Of a DNA stretch of 64,000 bases, positions 35,050 to 47,125 are shown one piece after another. A program made the position numbers and the translations under genes. Source of the stretch: Dugong dugon (taxonomy: Eukaryota > Chordata > Mammalia > Sirenia > Dugongidae); NCBI GenBank assembly GCA_030035585.1, contig CM057460.1, positions 126,588,714-126,652,713 on the forward strand. The letters are read 5' to 3'. Position 1 is the stretch's first letter, and every line of letters starts with the position of its first letter. The notes under the pieces were generated by a model, which saw only the letters and a list, made by a program, of their open reading frames with translations, was not told the DNA's origin and did not search any database.

Positions 35050-36480
35050 TCAAGTTTATTGATGTTTAATTTGTTTATAGTAAAATTCCCCATTTTTTGG
35101 TGTGTAGTTTGATGAGTTTCAAGAAATGTATATATAGTCATTTAGCCACCGCTGTCATTAAGATACAGAATATTTCCATCACCCTCAATATTCCATCATG
35201 TGCCTTTGTAATCAGTTCTTTCTCCTCACATCCAGAGGCTTGAACCAGCCTTGCATTCTTGCTGTAACCTATCCTTGGTCATGATGTATGTCTTAGGCTG
35301 GGGCCTCTAGAGAAGCAAAACCAGTAAAACGTAAAAATATTATATAGAGAGATTTATATCAAGGAAATAGCTCATGCAGTTGTAGAGGCTAGAATGTCCC
35401 AAGTCTGTGCATCAGGGTAGAGGCAGCTCCCAATTCATGCACCTGCAGAAGCTGTGAGCCCAAGACCAGCAGGTTGGAGAGCAGGGCTCCCGCTCACAGG
35501 CTGTGAAGGCCAATTAATTCCAAGATCAGCAGGCAAGCCTGCAAGGTTTCTCCTGATTCACATAGCTGCAGGGGCTGGTGAACCCAAGATCAGCAGGTTG
35601 GGGAGCAGGACTCTTCCTCACAGGCTGTGGAGATTGATGCATACCAAGATCGACAGGTAAGCTGCTACCTCAAGTCCCAAGAACCAGAGGTGAGATGACA
35701 GGAGGCAGCCACAGGATCCAGAGTGAGCAAAAAGCCAGAACGTCTGCTTATATTCAGATGCAGGCCACACCCCCAAGGAAATTGCCTTGCATCTGATTGG
35801 CTACTCACAGCAGACTCAATCATGGGAGTGATCACATATAAACATGGAGAATCATGGCCCAGCCAAGTTGACACACAATCTTAACCATCACAATGTATTA
35901 TCATTTTTTAAAAATATACATTTTCAGATTTGATTTGCTAATATTTTGTCATTTTTGTGTCCATGCTCATGAGGGATTTTGATCTGTAATTTTCTTTAGC
36001 TTTAGTTGGTTTTGGTCTTAGGGTAATGCTGGTCTCATAATATGAGTTGGGAAGTATTCTCTCCTCTGATTTTTCTGGAATAGTTCACATAGAACGGGTA
36101 GTATTTCTTTAAGTATTATAAAATTCACCAGTGAGACCACGTGCTTGGATTTTTTTAGATTTTTTTTGTGAGAAGATTTTTAAGTACAAATTCAGTTTCT
36201 TTAATAGATATAGGACTATTAATGTTATCTCTTTCTCTTCTTGAATGAGCTTTGGTTCTTTGTGTCTTTCAAGGACTTTTTGTTTACTTCATCTAAGTTA
36301 ATAAATTTATTGGCATCAAGTTGTTTCCTTATTATCTTTTTAATATTTATGATATCTGTTGTTCCCTGTTTAATTCCTGGTATTGACTGTGTCTTCTCTC
36401 CTTTTTACCTAGGGTCTGGCTAGAAGTTTACCAATTTTATTGATCACTTAAAAAAAAAACCTAACTTTTGTTTTTTTCTT
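35050..36480 (-). mobile_element. Old L1 (L1M ORF2 region) antisense, split by solo LTR
   Basis: Left of the LTR: ttgaaccagccttgcattct. Right of it: tgtccatgctcatgagggat, ggtaatgctggtctcataat, attcaccagtgagacca and accaattttattgatcac. These are successive antisense L1 RT-region phrases, so the LTR at 35289-35892 sits inside one L1M copy. Confidence 0.8.
35289..35892 (-). mobile_element. Solo LTR, ERVL/MaLR-like, with internal tandem repeat
   Basis: A 604-base element beginning tg and ending ca, flanked by a perfect 5-base repeat, atgta (35284-35288 and 35893-35897), inside continuous L1M sequence. In the minus orientation it starts tgtgatggttaagattgtgt, then gtgtcaacttggctgggcca as in the other MaLR LTRs here, and ends near aaatctctctatataatat. 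Two units of about 124 bases (from about 35436 and 35560) share cccaaga[c/t]cagcaggttgg and cacaggctgtg. No internal retroviral region is present. Confidence 0.85.
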
Positions 36481-37069
36481 TTTCTATTTTGAATTTCAAT
36501 GCCTTTTTTGTTTGTTTTTTCACACATATACTTTTTATTTTAAAATCATAAGTTTATACCTCCAACTGCAATCTGACCCTACAGAGTTCTTCCTTGTTCT
36601 CACCGATTTCATATTTGTGTGTATCCCTTCTTTCACAGTGAGAACTCAGTTTCTCAGCAGTACTGATCTGTTTACTTCTCTGCTAAGTCCTGAAAAACAG
36701 GCAAAATAGTTTCTGAATTGCTGCATACATTCTAGTATGAAGAACAGACTTCCCAAGAAGAGTTCAAGGTTTTGTTTCAATTCCCTTTTTTTCCTTTAGA
36801 CTGAGAATATGTACTTAAAGTACTGTGTTTGAAATGACTTGAATTAGTTTTTTTAATTCCCTTCCCTTTCTAGTCCCCTTACTCACTTGAAATACAGTTG
36901 GTCCCCCCTACCATTCTTGTTGATTGAATTTTATTTTTGGAATATATAAGACCTTAACATGATTCCAGAGCTCAAAGGTATACGTAAAGGTAAACTAAAA
37001 AGCTACAGAACACTTTATGAATTTGTGTGTCATGTTTGTGCTGAAGTGAGCAGTTGAAATTATTTTTAT
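36481..37069. other. COMMD10 intron, unassigned
   Basis: AT-rich intron with no assignable repeat. A short stretch near 36540-36710 has moderate complexity but no recognised family. Confidence 0.4.
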
Positions 37070-38080
37070 TGAATATCGAACAGATAAAAACTAATATGAT
37101 TAAAATAGGTCTAAGGTATAAAGAGTAACAATATATAAACATCCATATACTGGCCTTTTTGTGAAATAGAATATTGTCATTACAATTGAAACCCCTGTGT
37201 GCCCTTTACCAATCCTATTCTCCTCTTTCCCATTTTTGGGGTAATCGCTGTCTTGAATTTTTATTTTTTCATTCCATTGCTTTTGTTTGCAGTTTTACCG
37301 TATCTATTTATATGTATAAATAATGTGTCATTTAGTTTTGTATGTTTTTGAACTTTTTATGAACAGGACCATTTTTCATGTATTCTTCTGGGACTTGTTT
37401 TATTGTCTCAATGTGATTTACTCAAGATTCTTTCATGTTGTTGCTTATAGCTGTAGTTTGTTATTTTCTGCTTAGTAATCTACTATATTAACATACTGTG
37501 ATTTATTTATCCATTTTTTTGTTTGTGGACATTGGAATGTTCTATGGTTTTCTGCTATTGTGACTGTTAGAACGATGAACTTTTTTTTTTTTTTTTGCAT
37601 GTATCTTGTTGCATGTGTATAATTGAGTTTCAGATCTCTAAGAATGAATTCTAAGAGTGAACTTCCTGAGTGATACAGGATGCACATCTTTGACTTTAAT
37701 AGGAAATTGTTTTCCTGAGTGGCTGTATATATTTGTATTCAAATCAGCAGTATATAAATTCCAGTTGGATAATATACTTGACAATATCTAAGATTGTGAG
37801 ACTCTTATTATTTGCCAATCTAATGGTTATGAAATGTTATCGAATTATGGTATTAATTTATACTCCCCTGACTGCTAATGAGTTCAAATATCATTATATA
37901 TTTATTGTACGTTTATATTTTCTTTTTTGTGAAGTGCCTTTTCAGAACTTCTGCCATTTCCTGTTTGTCTTTTTCTTACCATTCTGCAGGTATTTTTAAT
38001 ACATACTAGATGATTGTCCTTTGAATATGCTTGTTTCAAACATCTTTTTGCCTATTTGTGACTTTTCTTTTTATTTCATT
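37070..38080 (-). mobile_element. Old L1 3' region, antisense
   Basis: Order of phrases: gtgccctttaccaatcctat, gaacaggaccatttttcatg, caagattctttcatgttgtt, tttatttatccatttttttg, aaattccagttggataatat and cttttcagaacttctgcc. This is the layout of an L1M 3' UTR/ORF2 end in reverse. A 17-base T run lies near 37580. Confidence 0.7.
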
Positions 38081-38164
38081 TATGCCTTTTGAGTGAACTG
38101 ATTATAGCAAGATGTACACAGTCACTTCACTTACGATGCTAATAGGCTAATGAAAAGGGGCAAG

Positions 38165-38290
38165 TGAGCTAAGTGTTTAAGCATACTAGCTCTGGAATAA
38201 GACTCATTAGCTGTGTGATTGGGAGTAGTATATGTGTTTTAATCTGTAAAATGAGTATAAAATAATATCCATCTTCACAGAGGTGTTCAG
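38165..38290 (+). mobile_element. MIR SINE
   Basis: The phrases tactagctctggaataagac, attagctgtgtgattgggag and aatctgtaaaatgagtataa follow the sense MIR core. Confidence 0.75.
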
Positions 38291-38649
38291 TTTGTCTCCT
38301 GGTTTCACTGAAAGGGGAGTTTTGTTTTGCTTTTCTGTTACTCTGTGTAACCATAAAGGATTCGTTTTACTTTTAATTCTAGTTATCCATTCTATATTTC
38401 ATCTTCATTTAAGATTTCTGAAAATTGATAATTTTCTATGAAACTTTTATGTGTGGGTGTGTGTATGTACATATACCCACATATGAGCTCAGAAATTTTA
38501 TTTACTTTTTACACTTCTCTTTCACATGGGCAGGGAACAATATTTTTAAATGAAGTTCAACAGAAAAGGCTCTGAAAATTAAGAAAGCAAATCTGTAAGC
38601 TGTTTTTAGTCATGACTCTTAAAAATTATCTGTCCCTGTAATACTCTTG

Positions 38650-38900
38650 GATTGGTTTCATCTCAATTCAGTAGATAGATTTAGATTGCCTAAAATATGC
38701 TGGACACTATTGTAGGTTCTGGGAATATAGAAATGAGAAAAAAGACAAAACTGTTGTTTTCAAGGAACTTAGAATAATAGGAGACAGTAACCAAACAAAT
38801 CATATAGGTACTGTATCAGAAGGTAAAAAACACTAAGAAGATAAAGCAGGGCAAGTAGTGACTCAAATAATTTATTAGTTCTGTTAACCAGGGACTGAGA
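38650..38900 (-). mobile_element. L2 LINE remnant, antisense
   Basis: Reads as reversed L2 3' sequence: aaatatgctggacactattg, taggttctgggaatatag, caaggaacttagaataatag and agataaagcagggcaag. Confidence 0.6.
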
Positions 38901-39253
38901 ATATAGTTTATGAATTTGTTAACTCAGATTCTCCGTCTGTGTTCTGGACATTTGTTATACTAGTCATTCTCATCATTAGTATTGAGACCAGAGAAAATTT
39001 ACTCCAGGAGTTCTTAGCTTGGTTAGACTAGAGAAGTGTACACTGGATGAGCCCTTTGAAATCAGATACAATTATGCGTGTGCATTTTTCTGAAAAAATA
39101 TAGCTTTCATCCAGTTGTGAAAGGGGTCTGTGACACAAAAATCTAAACGATGGATCTAATTAGTTACTTCTTCTAGCCACGTGGCTAAGTAGTTTTGTGA
39201 ATGAGAAGCAAAATATTGATTAATATGAAGTTTGCAGGCTGGCCATTCTGTGT
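38901..39253. other. COMMD10 intron, no recognised element
   Basis: Sequence between the L2 remnant and the large RTE copy; nothing assignable. Confidence 0.5.
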
Positions 39254-42200
39254 TGTTGCTATTGTTGTTAGATGCTGTCGAGTCAGTTCCAACTCATAGC
39301 AGCCCTGTTTACAACAGAATGAAGGTCCTGCGCCATTCTCTCAATCGTTATGCTTGAGCCCATTGTTACAGCCACTGTGTCAGTCCATCTCGTTGATGGC
39401 CTTCGTCTTTTTCGTTGATCCTCTATTTTACCAAGCATGATGTCCTTCTCCAGGGATTGATTCCTCCTGATAACATGTCCAAAGTATGTGAAAATAAGTC
39501 TTGCCTTCCTAGTTTCTAAGAAATATTCTGGCGTCTTCTTCCAGGACAGATTTGTTTATTCTTTTGGCAGTCCATGGTATATTCAGTATTCTTTGCCAAC
39601 ACCATAATTCCAAAGCATCAATTCTTCTCCAGTCTTTCTTATTCATTGTCCAGCTTTCGCATGCATGTGAGGTGATTGAAAACACCATGGCTTGGGTCAG
39701 GAGCACCTTAGTCTTCAAGGTGACATCTTTGCTTTTTAAACACTTTAAAGAGGCCTTTTGCGGCAGATTTGCCCAATGCAGTGCGTTGTTTGATTTCTTG
39801 ACTGCTGCTTCCATGAGTGTTGATTGTGGATCCAAGTAAAATGAAATCCTTGACAACTTCAATTTTTTCTCCATTTATCATGATGTTGCTTATTGGGGCA
39901 GTTGTGAGGATTTTTGTTTCTTTATACTGAGGTGTAATCCATACTGAACGCTGTGGTCTTTGCACTTCATCAGTAAGTGCTTCAAGTCTCTTCACTTTCA
40001 GCAAGCAAGGTTGTGTCATCTGTGTAACATAGGCTGTTAATGATGCTTCATTCTTCTTCATATAGTCCATCTTGTCAGATTATTTGCTTAGCATACAGAT
40101 TGAATACCTACGGTGAAAGGATACAACCCTGACTCATGCCTTTCTTGACTTTACCACACAGTATCCCCTTGTTCTGTTTAAGTGACTACCTCTTGGTCTA
40201 TGTACAGGTTCCTCTTGAGCACAATTAAGTGTGCTAGAATCCCCATTCTTTGCAATTATCCATAATTTATTATGATCCACACAGTTGAATACCTTTGTAT
40301 AGTCAGTAAAACACAGGTAAACATCTTTCTGATATTCTTTTTCAGCCAGGATCCATCTGACATCAGCAGTGATATCCCTTGTTCCATGGCCTCTTCTGAA
40401 TCCAGCTTGAATTTCTGGCAGTTCCCCGTTGATATGCTTCTGCAAATGCTTTTGAATGATCTTCAGCAACATTTTACTTGCGTATGATATTAATGGTATT
40501 GTTCGATAATTTCCGCATTCGGTTGGATCACCTTTCTTTGGAATCAGCATAAATGTAGATCTCTTGTAGTCAGTTGGTCAGGTAGCTGTCTTCCAGATTT
40601 CTTGGCATAAACGATTGAGCACTTCCAGTGCTGCATCTGGTTGTTGAAACATCTGAGTTGGTATTCCATCAATTACTGAACCTTGTTTTTCGCCAATGCC
40701 TGCGGTGTAGCTTGGACCTCTTCCTTCAGTACCATTGGTTCCTGATCATATGCTGCCTCCTGAAATGGTTGAACATCGACCAGTTCTTTTTGGTACAGTG
40801 ACTGTGTATTCCTTCCATCTTCCTTCGATGCTTCCTGCATTGTTTAATATTTTCCCTGTAGAATCCTTCAATATTGCAGTTCTAGGCTTGAATTTTTTCT
40901 TCATTTCTTTCAGCTTGAGAAATGCCAAGCATGATCTTCCCTTTTGATTTTCTACCTCCAGGTCTTTGCACATGTCATTGTAATACTTTACTTGGTCTTC
41001 TTGAGCCACTCTGAAATCTTCTGTTCACCTCTCTTACTTCATCATTTCTGCCATTTTCTTTAGCTACTCAGTGTTCAAGAGCAAGTTTCAGAGTCTCTTC
41101 TGACGTCCATTTTGGTCTTTTCTTTCTTTCCCGTCTTTTTAATGACGTCTTGCTTTCTTCATTTATGATGTCCTTGATGTCATTCCACAACTCGTCTGGT
41201 CTTTGGTCATTAGCGTTCAGTGCATCAAATCTATTCTTGATATGGTCTCTAAGTTCAGGTGGGATGATACGGTCTCTAAGTTCAGGTGGGATATATTCAG
41301 GGTCATACTTGGGCCCTCAAGGACTTGTTCTAATTTTCTTCAGCTTCAACTTGAATGTACATAAGAGCGGTTGATGGTCTGTTCCACAGTTGGCCCCTGG
41401 CCTTGTTCAGACTGATGATATTGAACTTTTCTGTTGTCTCTTTCCACAGATGTAGTTGATTTGATTCCTCTGTATTCCATCCAGCAAGGTCCACATGTAT
41501 AGTCATCTTTTATGTTGTTGAAAAAAGGTATTTGCAATGAAGAAGTGGTTGATCTTGAAAAATTCTGTCCTGCAATCTCCAGCATCATTTCTATCACCGA
41601 GGCTATATTTTCCAACTACTGATCCTTCTTTTATTCCACCTCTCGCGTTCCAATCACTGATAATTATCAGTGCATCTTGATTGCATGTTCGATAAATTTC
41701 AGACTGCTGAAGTTGGTAAAAATCTTCAATTTCTTCATCTTTGGCCTTAGTGGTTGGTGCATAAATTTGAATAACAGTATTAACTGGTCTTCCTTGTAGG
41801 CATATGGATATTATCCTATCACTGACAGCATTGTACTTCAGGATGGATCTTGAAATGTTCGTTTTGACAATTAATGTGATGCCAGTCCTCTTCAATTTGT
41901 CATTTCTGGCATAGTAGTCCATATGATTGTCCTATGCAGAATGGCCAATACCAGTCCATTTCAGTTCACTAGTCCCTAGAACATCGATCTTTATGCATTC
42001 TATTTCATTTTTGACCCTTTCCAGTTTTCCTAGATTTGTACTTTGTATGTTCCACATTCTGATTATTAATGCACATTTGAAGCTATTTCTTCTCATTTTG
42101 AATCGTGCCACATCAGCAGATGAAGATCCTGAAAGCTTGACTCCATCCACGTCATTAAGGTCAACTCTACTTTGTGGAGGCAGCTCTTCTCCCGTCGTCT

Positions 42201-42460
42201 TTTGAGTGCCTTCCTATCTGAGGGGCTCATCTTCCGGCACTGTATCAGTCAGTGTTCCACTGCTGTTCATAAGGTCTTCACTGGCTAATTCTTTTCAGAA
42301 TTAGACTGCCAGGTCTTCTTCCTAGTTTGTCTTAGTCTGGAAGCTCAGGTGAAACCTGTCTGCCATGAGTGACCTTGCTGGTATTTGAATACCGCTGGCT
42401 TAGCTTCCAGCATCACAGCAGTACGCAAGCCCCATAGTAAGACAAACTGACAGACGCATG
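39254..42460 (-). mobile_element. RTE LINE, antisense, ~3.2 kb, near full length, coding-dead
   Basis: The most complete RTE here. On the minus strand: 5' region (42460-42150), N-terminus (41932-42150, with ALIIRMWNIQ and ELKWTGIGHSA), endonuclease (41503-41922, with IYAPTTKAKDEEIEDFY and IIISDWNARGG), linker (40746-41615), RT (40134-40550, with LIPKKGDPTECGNYRTIPLI and GFRRGHGTRDITADVRWILA), C-terminus (39509-40070) and the 3' tail at 39254. The RT catalytic box near 40020 is disrupted by inserted bases, and frames change several times. RTE encodes one endonuclease-RT protein of about 1000 residues and is about 3.2 kb long, so the length fits a complete copy. Confidence 0.93.
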
Positions 42461-44031
42461 CATTAATGTATGCTAAGGCTGACCAATGAGGATACGTTCT
42501 AATTTACATGCTTAGTATTTATCTTCATCTGTTATCTTAAGCGCCTAGAAGACAGGGATAGGACTAGTTAAATATGGTCAACACAGTGTCTTACAGATCC
42601 ATATGAATACATTGAAGGTGCTTTTCAGTTAAACAGTGACATGTCTTTGAATGCTTGGTATATGAGAATGGTTGTGATATAGTCTTGTTTTAATGGAAGG
42701 TCTCTTGCACATATGACTGTTGAAAATAGTGTGGGCTGGTATCAGAGACAACGCTCACTGTAGTCAGTGTTAAAGATTAGTACATCAAGGATCCTTACTT
42801 AACATGCCCCGTTAAATTGATTTTTTACTTGTGACATTATGGATTATGTCTCTGCAACATCTTTCCCCTTTGTATCCATAACCTCTAAAAGGTTCAATGC
42901 CAGAAAGAACAGAACTGTATCTTTATTTTCTCATCACATCCTTTCTCGAACAGATAATACTTTCATTGCTGTCTCTCCAACTTGGCTTTGAGTCACTGCC
43001 ATGATTCTAGCTGTTGAACGGTCTTTCAAGTTAAACAATTAGTATTCTGGTCAAGTAGAAGTTGTTGTAAGGCTGCCATTCTCATTCAGTGTAGCTAAGG
43101 TAGTCTTACTAAATTTATTATTAAGGTCATGTTGTCAGAGGCATATGACAACTGCATTTCACAAAATTTCCTTAAATATTGATACTTGAGATTCACAGAA
43201 AATCAAACCTAAGAACTCATTCTCATAGTTCTGAGGTTTGGGCACAACAAGCTGTCAAGTTCAATCAAGCCACATTTACGTTGCTTGATATTTTAAAAGA
43301 AAAATTAAGCTGCTGTAGTCTTTATTTTTACCTGATTAAGTTTTGCTATTGTGTTAATTAATAAATTCAAGAGAAATGTTCTGATTAGTTTCTGTCATAA
43401 CTGGGAACCACAGTAAGTCAGAGTACTTTGGAAAGTATGATAGTCTATTGGGTAACACCTGCTCATTAGTAGATAGCAATTCTTTGCCTGGCTCTATGCC
43501 AGTCTCACTGTGTCTAACTGTGTGAGCCTTTTACCATCTGGTACTTTAGTTTCTCTCGAAATTTAAAAAAAAAAAATTCTTATCTGTGTTCTACCTAATG
43601 CAAAGATTTTTGAAAGACAATAGAAAATAATTAAAGTGCTTTTTACCAACAGATGCGATTTAGTAGTTAAAAGTTGTAATGTTTAAAAATCATTGTCTTT
43701 AAAAAATACTATTTTAGAGTAGTAATTTGCTGTGTAAAAACCACTGGCTCTTGTGGTGTGCTTCATTGCTTGGTTCTAGAACATTTATTTTTAGAATAGA
43801 GTATATTTAAAGATGAGTTTTACTGTTGAATTTGACAGGCATGGCAAGAGGCCAATCTAATGAGCCCAAAGGGAGAATTTGCATAGTATGCAGGTTTAAG
43901 GAGCTCTGAGACCAACTTTCCATGAAGTCCACGCTATCTATGTTCATTCCTGTTGAGTGGAAATTTGCTTAAAGTTGACTATTTTCCTCCTTCTGTACCA
44001 TCTGATTTCAATCTGCGCTTGTCTTTTATAG
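42461..44031. other. COMMD10 intron upstream of third exon
   Basis: Mostly unassigned intronic DNA. A weak MIR-like stretch is possible at about 43490-43640 (aactgtgtgagccttttacc, tactttagtttctctc). The acceptor tract of the exon at 44032 ends the block. Confidence 0.45.
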
Positions 44032-44142
44032 CTAGAGACGGTTGAATGGCAGCTTAATCTTCAAATGGCTCATTCTGCTCAAGCAAAACTAAAATCTCCT
44101 CAAGCTGTGTTACAACTAGGAGTGAGCAATGAAGATTCAAAG
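44032..44142 (+). CDS. COMMD10: COMMD10 internal exon (start of COMM domain)
   Basis: A 111-base, phase-0 exon of 37 codons starting [20 protein letters not shown] and ending GVSNEDSK. The acceptor is gtcttttatag and the donor is aag|gtaaga, which is close to consensus. This is the beginning of the COMM domain, the C-terminal module of about 70 residues through which COMMD proteins dimerise and form the hetero-decameric ring of Commander. The tryptophan at exon residue 6 sits where the family has its conserved COMM tryptophan. I recall VGW in human; here it reads VEW. About 32 codons should follow, but none are visible in the remaining 19.9 kb, so the final coding exon or exons lie beyond the window. 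An AfroSINE starts only about 60 bases after the donor. Confidence 0.96.
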
Positions 44143-44203
44143 GTAAGAAATTCCATCACATTGAAATGATGTGTTTTGTTTATTAGGGCTTATACTTATT
44201 GTT

Positions 44204-44415
44204 TGGGAATTCCTGGGTGTTGCAAATGGTTAAATGCTTGACTACTGTCCAAGAGAGTGGCAGTTTGAACCCACCCAGAGGTTCCTTGGAGGACAGCTCT
44301 GGCAATCTGCTTCTGAAAGATCACAGCCTTGAAAATCCTATGGAGCAGTTCTACTTTGCCCACGTGAGGTTGCCGTGAGTTGGAATCAACTTGACAGTAA
44401 CCAACAGCAACAACT
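44204..44415 (+). mobile_element. AfroSINE, older diverged variant
   Basis: Head gcaaatggttaaatgcttga, then cagtttgaacccacccagag, tctggcaatctgcttctgaa and the tail tgagttggaatcaacttgac with cagtaaccaacagcaacaac. It begins about 60 bases after the splice donor of the COMMD10 exon, in the sense orientation. Confidence 0.85.
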
Positions 44416-45504
44416 ACTACTTTATTGTTAGTAGGGTCTTTGCTGTCTGGATTGAAAATTTAAGCATAATTCAATTAAAATTGAGAAACAAGGATGAACA
44501 AATTGACAGATCTTTATTTGTGACAGATTTTGATGTCAGATTTAAATATCATTTTGTCATTTATTTATCTGGAGAAATAGCTTGTTTTGCAAGATGCTTT
44601 CCTTGTAGGGATATTTCATAATGTCTTCTTTTAAATTCTGCAGTGGAAAAGTTGATGGAGGCCATATAAATTATGCTATTAATGCTTACATATTTATGGA
44701 TATTCTTGGGTATTTTGTGTTTTAAGCTACATAGAGTCGGTATTGTTTGTTGTCCAGCCAATCCTGGAATATGATGATGATGTGAATTGTGTTTGTGTAT
44801 GTGTGTAGTATGTGTGCATGTGTTTAAATACCAGCTCTTACAAAGTAGGATTTTAAATTAGCTTTATACCACATGGCATTTTCTTCTTTAGTATTAATTT
44901 CAGAACAACTTGAATGTGGTTATCAAAGTTGAGAGAGTTGCCATAGAAAAGTTTTCTTAATGTGGCATATTAGAGAAATATGTACTTCAGATATCAGTGA
45001 GAGCTATTTATTATATTTTTTCATTATAATTGGTTATCTTTTTAAAATAGGGAAGTGGGATGCAACTTTTTTCTTTCTGAACAGATGAGACTTTATCTCA
45101 TTTTAAAACAAATTTAGAGTTTTGAGTGAGGTGTTATGGAAGATCTGAGGAAAGAGGGATTACTGTGGCTGAATGCAATTTGAGAATAATGGAATCAGTG
45201 TTTATTATTTACACTGGGTATTGAAGTATGAGAATATTTTTACTTCTTTTTTAGCACTTTCACTGTTGTTAGTTGTATCATGCACATTCTGTCCTTCTGA
45301 ACGAACTAGTGCTCTTTAAGGGCTGGGGCCAATGCTCCCCCAGGTTACACATCTTTAAAATTTTATGCCATTAACTTGGGTCATCTTATATATAATTTAT
45401 TAAAAAGTATCATTTCATGTACATTTTCACTAGAAAATAATGCATACTTAGTAATTAAGAGTCAAACTCACTGGTATATTATCTATGCTGTGCAATTTAG
45501 TAGT
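44416..45504. other. COMMD10 intron, unassigned
   Basis: About 1.1 kb of AT-rich intron with short TG-rich runs near 44775-44825 and no nameable repeat. Confidence 0.45.
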
Positions 45505-45640
45505 TAACCTTGTGCAAGTTACTCAATCTCTATGAGACTGAGTGTCTTCATCTGTAAAATTAGATAATAGTATCAATCTCACAGAGTTTTTATGAAGATT
45601 AAATGACTCAGTTTATAGAAAATGCTTACTCCGATGGCCT
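45505..45640 (+). mobile_element. MIR SINE
   Basis: Sense MIR phrases in order: accttgtgcaagttactcaa, gtcttcatctgtaaaattag, ataatagtatcaatctcaca and gaagattaaatgactcagt. Confidence 0.8.
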
Positions 45641-46893
45641 ACCATCATTATTATCGTCAATAATACTTTTTTGAGTGAATGAAAAAATAAACCCCTTGGT
45701 TTTAAACCAGAGTTATCACTAAATTTATTTCTTGATGAAATCAATCTATTCCCTTTCCTTGCATTCTCCCTCCCTTTTATTTCTTGACCATATTTTCCAT
45801 ATTTATGCTTATTGGGAATTGGGGAGAGAAAGGAAAGCTTGGAAAGCCCTTTTTCCTCCCATGACCTAAAGAAGGCATTCTTTTTATGTGTAGATCTGCA
45901 ACTCACTGGTACAGCCTGGGATTATTCCATGAGTAAAAAATACATACATACCCACGTACACCAATTAGCCTTACTCCTTCTCTGTTGTATTTGTCATGTA
46001 TTTCTCAGTAGCTAGAAGCAATATATAGGTTGGAAGAATATTATTTTGGTCATAATGTTGCATATGCTTCAAACCTCATGACTTTGGTAAACTTTATTTC
46101 AAGTTTATTTCTAAATATTTATTTCCCAGCTCCTTTATTACATCTTCAAAATGTGCCTGCATGTTTGATATATTTTCAGGCAGTAGGAACAAATGAGTAA
46201 CATTTCTTGTAAAACAGTCATGTTTTTAATTCATATTTTAATTTAGGAAGGCAATACTGATGTGAAGTCCAACCCACTTGAGACATGGACTTGAGTTACA
46301 TTTGTGTTTTTCTGTATGTTGCTATTTTAAAATTTTGAGTATATGTACATATGTAAGTGTGTGTATGTATATATATACACATACATACATATCAGCACAC
46401 TGGTTAACCTTGTAACTGCAGAGCCAGAGCACCATTTTCATTGACAAACACACTTAGGAAGAAGAACAGCAGCACACAAATGTAAAGGATTTATTCTTTG
46501 CATCTTGTACACAGACTTATGTGAATTCTATCTCTGTATTGCCTGTCTGCCCTATAGCATTGTGTGGACTCAGTCCCTATTTCTTTTATATCGGGCAAAA
46601 TAGAACCATGATGGAGTGAGTATACAACCACTGTCAACCTGGACAGAACCATGCCATCTCCAAATGTGTGCCCCAGCTGTTAAAGAGCTGTTTGCTGTGC
46701 CCCTGCCCCCCTGAATCAGCTGCTACCTGCAATTACTGATTTTTCTTTTGTTTACAGTCTTCCAGTTTTTGGGATCTGGTATTTTATTCTTTATACGCTT
46801 GCTTCACCTGGTTCCTTGATATTAATTTTTATGTAACTCCTGTTTATTAAGGACTTTTCCACCAAACATTTGCTCTGTTCTGAGATGGGAATT
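45641..46893. other. COMMD10 intron with small TA/CA microsatellite
   Basis: Mostly unassigned. A short alternating run (tatgtatatatatacacatacatacat) lies near 46365-46390. No gene or clear repeat family otherwise. Confidence 0.45.
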
Positions 46894-47125
46894 CAGAGCA
46901 ATTCTTTTTTTTTTTTTTTTTTTTTTTTTTGAGTAAAGCAAAAAGAAAGTTTTATTTGGCATATATTCAAAAAGGCAAAAGTGGGAAATGGACAGCCATG
47001 CTGCCAGAGCCATGTCTGCCCGAGTCCAAGGAAATATCACAGAACAGACAAAAGTGGGAAAATGGACGAGCACGCTGCCACAGCCATGTCTGCCCGAGTG
47101 CAAGGAACAGTTTCCAGAGCAGTTA
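46894..47125 (-). mobile_element. Retrocopy of unidentified transcript, with A tail and target duplication
   Basis: The body at 46905-47114 is on the minus strand. The + strand starts with 26 Ts (46905-46930), the reverse of an A tail. An AATAAA signal in reverse (tttatt, 46951-46956) lies about 20 bases inside. The flanks cagagcaattc (46894-46904) and cagagcagtta (47115-47125) look like a target duplication. Inside, a 73-base unit is repeated (caaaagtgggaaa at 46976 and 47049; ccatgtctgcccgagt in both). I do not recognise the source; it reads as a 3' UTR end rather than a protein. L1 machinery would explain the structure. Confidence 0.7.
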
